This document shows positions 1-16,400 of a DNA stretch of 64,000 nucleotides, piece by piece (position 1 is the first letter of the stretch; each line of letters starts with the position of its first letter). The translations under genes were made by a program, and so were the position numbers. The stretch is from contig NC_044290.2 in assembly GCF_004027225.2 (NCBI RefSeq), positions 4,294,906 to 4,358,905 on the forward strand, read 5' to 3'. Source of the stretch: Strigops habroptila (Eukaryota; Chordata; Aves; Psittaciformes; Psittacidae). Under the pieces are notes generated by a model, which searched no databases, had not been told where the DNA came from, and was given only the letters and a program-made list of their open reading frames with translations.

Positions 1-5987
<5,987 letters not shown>

Positions 5988-6000
5988 AAACTTAGGGGAG

Positions 6001-6092
6001 TTTTCTTTTTTTTTCTTTTGTTTTCCTTTATTTTTCTTTTTATTTCCTTTTTTTTCTTTTTTTTTTTTTTTAAGAAAAAAAAAAAAAATAAA
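6001..6092 (+). repeat. pyrimidine-rich tract followed by A tract, hairpin- or triplex-capable
   Basis: Starting 14 bases after the FOXK2 stop there is about 70 bases of T with scattered C, ending in 15 uninterrupted T (6057-6071), then aag, then 14 A (6075-6088), which runs into AATAAA. In the transcript the U and A runs can pair as a 14-bp stem with a three-base loop. The upstream U-rich segments could also lie in the groove as a U-A-U triplex. Replication slippage or sequencing-length error is likely in such tracts. Confidence 0.8.
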
Positions 6093-7319
6093 CTCCGTGG
6101 TGCCAAAAGGAGACACTTAAATATAACACCTAAAATGTTGGAACATGTTCTCATGCAGTGGGGAAAGGGGCCCTGTGATCAGACTTCAACGTTCAGCACT
6201 GAAAACAAAAAAACCCAACACAGGTGGCCTTAAAACTTGGTAATTTAAAGTCAAACTGCAAACCATCTTGTTCCAGAGGCTGTGACCCCCGCTCCTCCCT
6301 GCCCCTACCGAACTGTGCACACTGAGAAATACAGTGTTGGGGAGGGCTGCAGCTTTAAAAAGAATCTTTATCAGATTATTTTAAGGACTGAGTATCTCAG
6401 TGTAACGGCAGCATGATAAGCGCTTAGTGTGAACTGGTTTCAAACGATTGTATATTCCTCAAAGGGAACAGAGGCAAGGAGCCATTTCCTACATCTTGGC
6501 AGCTAGCCTTTCATAATGACCTACCCGATGCAGTTGTTGGTAGATATGCAGTATTTTGTTGTTCACATGTGGAATTAGAAATTTTTGAGGTGTATTTTCA
6601 TTTCTTTGCAAAACAATGGGGTCTTTGACATTTCAAATCACTCCATTTCTACTCCGGAAACTTTGGAATCACACAATACTTTTCATGTGAAATTTTGTTT
6701 GGTAAAAACTGAATGTAGGGTTTTTTTAACCAATGGAATGATTTACTTTTGTCTGTCCTGTTCAAGTTCAGATAAAGCTACTTTATTACATCTGCAAATT
6801 TTCATATTTTAGCAGTTGCCTGATAAATTTAATCAAATTTTATTACCATGTGTAGTGATCAAATGCTTCTTTGGGCTTGCATGTAACTGATTAGAAATTA
6901 CGATGTAAATGAGCCGTTAACTGACGTAAAGAACTGCTATGAATTTGACCAGAGCTGCACTTACCTGTTTCTCTTTCTGCTACCTTTTGCTGTTTGTTAC
7001 TTTGTGTTGACTTTGACTGTCCCTGGCATATTTTTCCAGTCTAAAGTAAAACAAGAGTCTCGCTTAATATTGTGTATGTTTAAGATAACAGACTGTTCTT
7101 CATTTAGAAAGATGAAATTCTTTATCACAAGTCCTTTTAAAAAGAGTAAAATTATCTTGTCAGAGGTATATTCGATATTTTTAAGCTTAAGCACCCATCA
7201 GTAGAACTTAATCTGACCAGTTTCTCCGTAACACTTTCGATGTCCTCCACTGACCCCTCGGGGTCTCCAGTGAGCGTAGCTGTTGTGGTTTTCTAACAGT
7301 GGCTACCATATTATTATAA

Positions 7320-7344
7320 TTTTTTTTTTTATTTTTTTTTTTTT
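7320..7344 (+). repeat. T-rich homopolymer tract in FOXK2 3'UTR
   Basis: Eleven T, one A and thirteen T in a row. Low-complexity sequence with no further meaning visible. Confidence 0.85.
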
Positions 7345-8056
7345 AAAGTGTGTTCTGCAGTTGAACATTTAAAGCTGTATTGGTAATTTCTCACTTTAAT
7401 TGTGGTAATAGATTCCACTTGACATTTCAAAATTAAATCGCAACGTGAGGCTGCTGTTCAGTCTTTAATTCCCATGAACGTCTTCTCTCCTCCTGCAGTC
7501 AGGTGAGTGGAAGCTACAGGGCTGGCTTCAGTTCAATCTGATTTTTGTCATTTTCTGTACTAATGATGCATTATTTATATTTCCTTTCCCCGTACGAAAG
7601 GAAAAACTGTGTTCTCATGCTGGACTGAACAGTTTGAAGTGGTTTATTTAGGCAGCTTTTGGGAACTATTTACCTGAAGACCAAATATGAGAAATCTGTA
7701 CAAGTTTTGTGTTCATCCACAAAATGGAACTGTTACAATGTCTCTGCAGATAATACATATTAAAAAACTATGAAAAAAAACCAACCAACTCTACACAAGC
7801 TGAATTTATAACAGGCATTGAGAAAACCGCATAACCTGCAAAAGAAACATTTCTGTAAAATTGCAACATTTTCTTTAGAGGTTTTAAAAATAAAAAAGTA
7901 AAAGTTTTAACATACCTTTTTTAAGAAAAAAAAAAAATCCAGTACTAGTAATTTAATTTGGTGTTGAATGAATTGACTAGAATGTGGTTTATTTTCAGAA
8001 GTGAGAATCTGTTCACAACTAGGGCTAGGTGAATAATAGTGTATAAGATTTTTTTA

Positions 8057-8062
8057 AATAAA
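8057..8062 (+). promoter_or_regulatory. FOXK2: candidate distal poly(A) signal of FOXK2
   Basis: AATAAA in a strongly AT-rich setting about 2.07 kb after the stop codon. It is the last such hexamer before sequence composition changes and the LTR fragment begins. Alternatives at 6087 and 7889 cannot be excluded. Confidence 0.45.
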
Positions 8063-8272
8063 ATTAAATTTTATTCAGCAAATTAACTAAGTTGACATTA
8101 CTGCACCAGTGTGTTTGAAGTATTCATGTGTATTTTGGGGCAATTAATCCAATTTATGTTGGCAGTGCCACAGGAAAAACCATCAGGCCAAACAAGCCAA
8201 GGTGTCCTCACTGTCAGGTAATGGTAGGCAACGTCCTCGGCGCACAGGGGGAGGTGGGAATACGCTGTGGCC

Positions 8273-8375
8273 TGAGTCCTGGTTTTGGCTGGGATGGAGT
8301 TAAGTTTCTTTCTAGTAGCTGGTAAGAGTGCTGGGCTGTTGCTTTAGTCTGAGGATGATGTTGAATAATGTTGCA
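8273..8375 (+). mobile_element. degraded avian LTR-retrotransposon fragment (solo LTR remnant)
   Basis: The segment has the start of a widespread bird endogenous-retrovirus LTR: a tcctggttttggctggga core, then gagttaa, tagtagctggta, and farther on tttagt followed by gatgttga. I recognise it from memory of avian genomes. Similarity fades after about 100 bases and neither a second LTR nor an internal region is present. The family name is not assigned. Confidence 0.55.
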
Positions 8376-9715
8376 GTGTAGCGGGGTTTGATGCTTCTTG
8401 GTGCATCTGGAGTTTGACACAAGAATGTGTCTTCGTTCAGGTGGGTGAACCCTTTGGGAAAGCTGCACAATGGGAGAAAACTGCTTATGCTCTTCTGTAA
8501 GAATCACATCCGCGGCCACGCTTTGGGTGGTGCTGAGGATGCTCCTACAGGACCCTCCCCAGTGCTTTTGACTAGTGCAGGGTCCTGTCCTGCTCTCTCC
8601 TGCCTAAACTGAGTCTTTGGTTGTTGAGACAAACCTGCTCCCTAGTTTGTCAGTGAGCCTCCCCCCATCAGTCCAGCAGTGGTGACCACGTGATGGCAGA
8701 GGCTGAATGAGACACTGGTTGCACTGCTGCTTCTGAGGTGATGCTGGTGACCTTTCTTAAAGTGGTGTTAACGTGCTGCTTGTCCTGGACACCTGCAGTC
8801 AACAGGATCTTTCTTTTGCAAATGGAACATTTCTGCAGGTGATTCATGTACCTAGAGATTTGACCTCTCTTTAGGAACTGATAGAACCTTTGCAGTTACC
8901 TTTGGTGTTTTATGATGCAAGGTATTATTCCCTTTTGTGCTCCTCCTCAGCTGCCTGTTTTGTGTTCTTTCTGTTAAGAGTCAGCTTTTGTGTCACCTTT
9001 AAAATGACTTTGAGAAAGACTCAGAATTACAATGTACAGAAGACCCGATGTTTGTGTCTAGTGACAGAAGTGTTTGTCTCCACTACCAGCATGTTCTGTC
9101 CTTGCACAGGCCCCTCTCCCTGCCTGATCCAGCTGCGTGTAGCAGGTTTGGGAGGGTGGCAGCATGGGCAGTGGAGTGCTTCTGCCTTTGGACACCACAG
9201 TTCTGCCTTTGTGCTGCGTGCTGTAACAGCAGCTGAGGGTGTTGTATGACCTGGCAAGGTGACACTGGGTCTGCAGAGCAGAGGGGGACTGCAGGTGGAG
9301 TGCTGTCAAAGGCTAGTTTCTCTGGGTCAGTAGGGTTAGTGTCAGTTCTGAGCCACTGCTACACCGTGCTGTGGTGTATTTACCCTGATGGCAGCAGTTG
9401 GTGCTGTGCCATTTTAAACTGCCACACTGACCCCAAAAGCCACAAAAGCTCTTCTGCTCCCTGAGCCACTTCCCCAGGCTGATGGCTGCACGGGGCAGCA
9501 TGGGCAGCACTGCTCTTCTGGCTGTTAACGTGCAGAGTCGTGTGGAAATGTTGGGGTTGAGAATGACTGAAATCCAGAAGTGGAACTTGATGTTTCAGCA
9601 GTCAATTTTGGATCTGTGGTTTGTGTCTTGGTTTAATTTCCCCCAAAAGATAAATTTTGAGTGGTTGGTAGTCATTGATACAGATTGGGTTGGGATTTTA
9701 TATAGTTGTGATTTT

Positions 9716-9770
9716 GTGTATATATGTGTGTGTGAGATGAATATCTATATAGTATATATTATATCTCATT
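9716..9770 (+). repeat. TG/TA dinucleotide-rich repeat
   Basis: Imperfect alternating TG and TA steps (for example tatatgtgtgtgtgag, then atctatatagtatatatt). Ordinary microsatellite-like sequence. Confidence 0.7.
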
Positions 9771-12006
9771 TACACTAAACTGAGTGTTCATTTCTAATAA
9801 CCTGACTGACCCCTTTCTGTACCTGATACAGTTCTACATTCTAAGAATTCTATGTTGGGCCTGGCACAAAATCAGTTGATAAAGGGAATGGCTGCAGTTT
9901 GGAAGTACATGGGCTGCTTTTAACCATCAAGTTCTTCTTGATCTTGTTTGTGGACTGGCAGATGAAAACAAGCTTTGCTCCTGCTTTTCTTTCCCAACTG
10001 TTAATGAAACCAGACTTTGAATTATTTCTTGTATCAGAGTCTCATTCTTCTGGAAGTTGTCTTGCATTTGAGGCTGATCTCAGGTATGTGGCCAGGGAGT
10101 TACATTTGACTTTAAGAAGATGCTGGCCACAAGTGCATTGATGGAGGACAGGTTGCCACACACTAAGAGGTTATTGATTCTTTAAAAATCAGTTTAGTGA
10201 GATGTGCACTTTCTGGAATCATTTCCGTGAGTGTTGGTTTGGTTTCTGAGCCTCTTTTATACATTAGTGACATGCTTTTTGTTTCCCATTGTTGGGGAAA
10301 TGCTTTTGTCTAAAGTACCAGCAAGCCTTGCTGCATGCGGGGTCTGCTTTTCATGTCAAGACTTCCAAGAGTTGAGGAGAAATCAAAGGTGGGCTCCCAA
10401 AACTCCTGCAAAGGGCTGGAATATTTGAAGCTGAAAGAGCATAACCTGTTCCTTTAACAAGAACAGCCTATTGTGTGAAATCCCACGGGATCTCTTACAG
10501 CCAGGCCTGAGGCACTGCCTTGTTTGAACAAATACAGCCTTTGGGGAAGAAGGGGGAAAAAAAGCAGCAAAAGGGGGGGTACTGAAATGCTCAGCAAGAC
10601 AGAGGTCACAACCGGCGGGCCTGGAGCAGGACTTGTTCCCAAGTGGTCGCTGCTCCGGAGCCGCTATATCCAGGTCAGTGGTGTCTGCCATGGACACAAG
10701 CACTAGTCTCGTGTCTTACGTGTTCTACCTTTAACAATTAATGTTGTATTTTCTCCTGTAAATACCTAGAGGTCCTGAAAGAAATACTGTGGCTCCTGCC
10801 AGCGAGTACCTGGCTGGCATTACCACTGGATTCAGTGCACTGGCTGATCTGTTAGTTTTCCCTTCAGGATTTTGAACTGTGACACAGGTACTGTGGAGAG
10901 AGGCAGCAAAATGGGGAGAGAAGGCATTATTTTTAAATACAAAAGAAATTAATGGTCCATATACTTAAATAGCTGCTGATGCTGTAAATACTTTTTCAAG
11001 AATAGTCCTATTTCGACTTGCTGTGCAAATTCTGCCAGCTCCTCAAGGTGGGCACATGAACCTGGTGGCACCATGGGCTTGTTTCCCTGCCAGTCTATGG
11101 GGCCACGTGTGTCTATCCACGTGTTAAACCAGCTGTACTTACAGGAGGAAAGGCTAGTGGACCCCTGGACTGGAACACTCGTCTTAAGCTAAGAACTTGA
11201 CATTTTAACATCTATTTAATCCTCTTCTGGTTGCACACAGTAGACTTCTGCCAGCTTGCCTTGCTCTCCTTTTATTCTACAGCCTCCTGTAGAGCAGGGC
11301 CATGTCTGAAAGGTGATGGCTGCTCATTCTGGCATTGCAAACTTGATTTGTATTAAGCCTGTGCTTCCCTGGGGAGAGTGATTTGCCGGTGTCCTGCCCA
11401 GGAGTACACATTCCTGCTGTGGGGGTGAGCTTGCTGCTGCCCCTCTGAGCTTCACAGTGCACTGACCCTGCAGGCATGCAGCGTCTTAAATCAGTCCATC
11501 TACATGGTGGATACATGGTCTATCTAATAGGTAAAGTACAACTTTCCAAAGAGGTCACTAAAGTACCAGATGAAGATCTGTAAAACCTTCAGAGCACCAT
11601 GCAGAAGCCTTAATGTTTTAGGTAGTTTCCCTGCTATTTAAAGCAAGTGCAGCTGACTGGATCATACACAACTACAGCTGTGCCAGTGAGGGGACATCTG
11701 TCAGCCTTGGAGGATCATCTCTTGCGCTGTCCTGCTCCGGGGAGATGCAGCCACCTCCAGCTGGTGGTTGTGCCAGCACAGCCGTGACCAGGGTACAGCA
11801 GCAGAGGAGCCGTGGGGAGGTGCAGATGTTGGTGTCAACATCAAGGTACGTGTCCCAGGCAGCGGTTCGTGGCTTTACTGTCCTCTGTTTACATCCAGCT
11901 TCTGTCCTTCAGCAGCGACCACTAGTCTGTTACCTATTATCCCCCACACCTCTGGCATTAGGGACCTTGGCTGTGATCATCGGCGAGTACAGCAAAATTA
12001 GTCACT

Positions 12007-12012
12007 TTTATT
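12007..12012 (-). promoter_or_regulatory. WDR45B: candidate poly(A) signal of WDR45B
   Basis: TTTATT on the plus strand is AATAAA on the minus strand, about 1.36 kb beyond the WDR45B stop codon. Sequence left of it contains G/T-rich stretches in the transcript sense. It is the first well-placed hexamer for a 3'UTR of this size. Confidence 0.5.
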
Positions 12013-13373
12013 TAAAAGAAAGAACATATTACAAATAAGTGTGCAAAACAATTTCTGTGATTATACACGTAAAAGCAACATGCAACTTTGACATCAAAGT
12101 CTGCGTAGAAGTTAGTCCTTAGTATGTTACATGACACTAAAAGAAACTTGTCAAATTTAGAGTGTGCAGCTAAACAACCTTAGAGGGACCAAGCATCTGT
12201 GAAATGGGATTCTGAAGAGGAGGCCTCCCCCTCCCTGGGCATTCTGCGCTCGGAGCAGAGCTTGTGTCTATCTCGGCTTCTTGTTTTAGCATCTTGTGCC
12301 TTAGTTCAGCAGTAAATAGGTATTGGCCATGTAACAATTTTGGGAAGGAGTTTACACATCAGTGGGTTTAGTCTCACCTGACTGTCCCTACACCAGCAGT
12401 ACTTGGTATGCAACATCCCACATGGAAAGAAAAAAAGGAAGGGTGGCAGGTCTAAAGCCACTGCAGACAGGTGCGTCATGCCCCTTGGTTCAGTGACCAT
12501 GCTGGAGGTGGAGTAGCCCATCACAGCATTCCAGAAGCATCAGAACAGCTTGTGCACTGGTACAAGGGTGGCACTTAATCCTGGAGTGGCTGTTCTGTTA
12601 CAGGAGGAATCACTCATCTCTACAGCTCCAGGAGCTCCCGGTGTCTGAGCACCCTCTGTGCCTGCTCTGTACCCTGGCAAGAGGGTGGTTGGGTCAGCTG
12701 GTACCTAAACCCACCTTCAGCCTTTCTGTGCAGTTTGGCATCTTTGATAGTTGGTACGGATTCGACCACGATGCAGCGATGTGGGGCTGTGCAACTGCCA
12801 CCCCCTTCCCTCCCCAAACCAGGTCAGGCCAAGCCTGGCTGAGGCTACAGCCAGCTCTGGCCACACGCTTGTCCCCCGCCTTGGGTGTGCTCACTCACCA
12901 CCCTGCTCCCCCCTGGGCTGGCAGAGGTTTATCTGCATGTGATCCATAGTGTTCCCCCCACTCCCAGCCATTCATAACGCCTCTGCTGGCACTTCCCTTT
13001 CTCTAAGGCCAGTTGTAGGTCTGAACGGCCCCCGCAGCTCTTCCAGTGTGGCAGGCACTCGTGTTCAATTGAAAGTCGTTTCACAGCTTAGATCAAGAGA
13101 AACCCAATAGGCACAAGCTTGTTGAAAGCCACATCTTGAAAACTTGAGTTGATGACAGTAACCCAAAGAGATTTTTTAATGATGAATACTTGCAGAAATG
13201 AGAATAAACATACGTAGTCCACTACTTCAGAGCTTCCTGTGATTGTGCTGGGCCAGGCTTCTCAGCAAGGTCTGCTAGACTTCTTGATCAGTACTGGCCA
13301 CTCGTATACTGTCCTTCCAAAGGGGTGGAATAGCCAGGGCAGCGCTTAGACCCGTGCACTCCCCTCAACCCGA
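12007..13373 (-). other. WDR45B: WDR45B 3'UTR (extent inferred)
   Basis: Non-coding sequence from the stop codon at 13374-13376 to the candidate poly(A) signal. It includes a GC-richer block near 12.6-13.0 kb. No repeat was recognised. The end is inferred from the signal only. Confidence 0.5.
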
Positions 13374-13480
13374 TCAGAGCTTGTCGTCAGTCATTTCTAG
13401 AAACTGAGCATAGACATCCCTTGAGCATTCCCCTTTTTGGTTGAATAAGAACTTGTAGTAGCTGCCATCTGCACATATTG
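13374..13480 (-). CDS. WDR45B: WDR45B coding exon 10 (terminal)
   Basis: The acceptor is gtttcag|CAATA. The exon encodes [20 protein letters not shown] then [15 protein letters not shown] and a TGA at 13376-13374. The intron before it is only 113 bases long. Confidence 0.96.
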
Positions 13481-16400
13481 CTGAAACAGAAACAAACAGG
13501 GTCAGTTCAGCTGGGTAGGGGATGGGTCTGTGCCCCAGTGTAGCTCAGACCCTGCTTCTCCAGACAGAACCTGGAGAAGCCTCCACTGCTTACCTAAGAC
13601 AGCGTTTGGCTCTGTTCCAAAGGCACAGATGCACGGAGAGCCTGAGGGAACCTGAAATTTGGAAAAACTCCATTTGGAACTGAAGTATTTGGGGAGAAAG
13701 GTGGCAGAGGCCAAACTGAAAGAGAGAGAAGGGGAAAAAAAAAAAAAGCATAACAACTTAGTAAGGTGTTGACTCAAGTTGATTTAGAACTGCTGGTGTG
13801 TTTGAACAGGTCATAGGGCTCACTCTAAGGGCAGTTTTTGATGGGCTTTTTTGTTTTCTTCTACCAAGTATCCAGTAACAGGTACGATTCCCCTTCCAGG
13901 AGAGGGAGACCCTACCACTAACTGCATTTCTGCTTTTACATTTTTAAGCAACTGCAAAACTGACAAAAAGATTGATTTTTTTAGTCAAATTTGAGAGATT
14001 GCTTTATGTGAAGTGGCCACAAACTATGTTTGTGCTGAGATGGCCACAAAAGCAACACCCTGACCTGCTGCTGGAATCCTACCGCTTCGAAAAGGACAGC
14101 AGTGAATGTGGCAGTTGCTGTTATCCCAAATCCACAGCTTCACTCAAGCACAGCGCACTGGATTTACCACCTCCATAGTGCAGGTACTTGCTACTGCCTG
14201 ATGAGACCCGTGTTTCGAGCTCTTGTTAAGTCCCCTCCATATCCCCCAAAGGCTTCAGAACGGCTCTGGCCCTACCTTGACTGCTTATTTCTTTTGGGGT
14301 CCTCTGCAGCAAAGATGTGTACTGTGCCGTGGTCGCTGGACACGCAGATCAGGGAAGCATCCTGATTGAAGTTAATACTGCAGAGAACACAGGCGGTTGC
14401 AGTGTTGCTACTGAACATACCCCCACAGCTCTCTCTGCTGCTGCCTCCGCTGGCTGGAGCTGCTGCTGGGCAGGGAGCAACTGGCTCCGCTCTGTGGGTG
14501 CTGGGGCTGCTCCTTTGCTGACAGGATGAATAACCCCTCAGTGGTGAGTGTGTGCCCTCAAGCAGAGGGCCTGGTTTATCAGCAGCTGTGCTGCAGGCAA
14601 CAGGCTGTGCCCGGACACAGACAACATCCGTGTGGGCCATTCAGCCGCTTCTGCTGGGAGAACACACACGCTCTGCTCAGAGGAGGAGGCAGGTATTGGA
14701 TAAAATGGGCAACGCTCCTCCTGGAATGCTCAGTAGAAGAAGGGAAGTTGCCTCACTCCTGGGAAAAGTGCTTCCAGCAGTGGATTAGAGTCAACCCTCT
14801 GCCAGGGGCTCTTACATGCAGAGTGGCACCATGTGAGAATAAACCTCCCCTTGTCCCAGGTGTCCATCCCAGCCTTTCTGGGCAATGTTAAACTGCGTCA
14901 CTGCCTTCCCCCTGTTCAGTGTGAAGGTGAAGTATTCCCCCAGCTCCCCTTTACTTGACGCACAGCTGGATTACCAGCACATAACCCATGCTGGGCTTCA
15001 CTAGCTGCCTGCTACTGCTTCCTCCTCACCAGCATGGAGCAGAGATGAGGCAGCACAGGCCCAATGCACCCTGTGCCTGCAGCAGTGTCACTTCCCTCTG
15101 CTTTCTGGAGGTTACTTGGGTGCTGTTTACATCAGGGTGCCCCAGCACACCACCACCCACAAGAGTCAGCAGAGCAATTAAACATACCAGTAGATATTGG
15201 CTGCCTGTGATCCTCTGCGTAGCTCCTGGATTAGATGCCCTGATGAAGTATCAAATATTCTTATGAGGGTCCCCTTGAAAAGGAATCAAGCATTACGTTA
15301 GGAAAGACAGAGGCTCTCTTTGCATCTGTGAATGTATCCGAGAATTCCACCTGATCAGTACACCCCTACATAAACCATTTTTCAACTCCCATAGGTCTGG
15401 GAGAACCTCTCAATGTTAATTTTTGGGAAGGATATCAATTTCACACACACACACCACACTATTACAATGCTTTGGGTCTTGTTACTCAGCTACTCAACTA
15501 AGGAAGTTTCTTCCAGGTTATGTTGTAAAGCTCTAGCACAGCCCTGGCCTTAGTTTGCAAACACTGGGGCAGACTTGTGTATAGCCTTTGGGGCCGGGGT
15601 TCTGCAAATCATTTTGTTCTTGTTCCCCACATTCACTGTTCTGCTTTGGTTGCTATTGTGGAATTGCTTTTTTCCACTAAATACACTCAAGCTGTGGCTG
15701 GACTCACAATTAGTTCAGTTGAAGTAACGTAGAAGGATTAATTACCTGTCACATGCTTATTATCTGTATTGATCTAACCCTGAGGGATCCCAGAGGCAGG
15801 CTACAGACAGTGCTGTGTTGGAGAACTGCACTTCAGTTAAACTAAGCTGACACCAGAGACGCAGAGCAAGTCAGTGATCCCAAATAAAGGGACTTTCACC
15901 TGATGAAGAGTGGGTATACCTTGTTCCCCACAACTCCTGCAATACACCTGGTTAACAAAAGCATCTCCCTGGTCACACACCAGTAACTACCAGAACCCAG
16001 CAGAGAGAGAGGTAAATATCAGGTGAGTTCTGGTTTAAGACCCAAGCTGGAGATGTTTGCTTGCAGCCTGCTCAGAATGGCAGTTTGCCCATCCTCCTAC
16101 TGCAGGTAGAAAACACTGAACCTTTTCTCTATACCCAGAGAGGAATGTGTTCAGACAAATTCAGCAGACGACTGTTCTATTTAGCAATGGAGTTGGCAGC
16201 TTTAAGAGCTTTGTTTAGAAGATCTACAGTAATTAAGCTTAGTTAAGAAAGACTATGAGTCTTTCTGCTTTTCTGTTCTTAGGCTTTTTGAGCTACAGGC
16301 TGTGCAGTAGAAACTCTCCTAAGCAGAGACTGGATGGATGAATTTAGCTTCTCCTTGAGGAAGTCATTTCAGTTGAGTGCAAGAAGGTAGCAAAGACTTG

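Larger units (their letters stand above)
5988..8085 (+). other. FOXK2: FOXK2 3'UTR (extent inferred)
   Basis: About 2.1 kb of AT-rich non-coding sequence follows the stop codon. Candidate poly(A) signals AATAAA lie at 6087-6092, 7889-7894 and 8057-8062. The last is followed by U-rich sequence and fits a long 3'UTR like that of the mammalian gene. The true end cannot be fixed without transcript data, and several poly(A) sites may be used. Confidence 0.55.
8086..12006. other. intergenic region between convergent FOXK2 and WDR45B
   Basis: About 3.9 kb separating the two 3' ends. It holds a degraded LTR fragment (8273-8375) and a TG/TA simple repeat (9716-9770). The rest is moderately GC-rich at 8.5-9.5 kb and 10.4-11.9 kb. 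Open frames of up to about 120 codons occur on both strands but resemble no protein I know. Part could be read-through 3'UTR of either gene. Confidence 0.6.

Noticed and set aside
14272-14640. Long minus-strand frame containing WDR45B exon 8
   Set aside because: Only 14276-14377 is coding. The rest is intron read-through; the exon limits are set by the acceptor and donor and by frame continuity.
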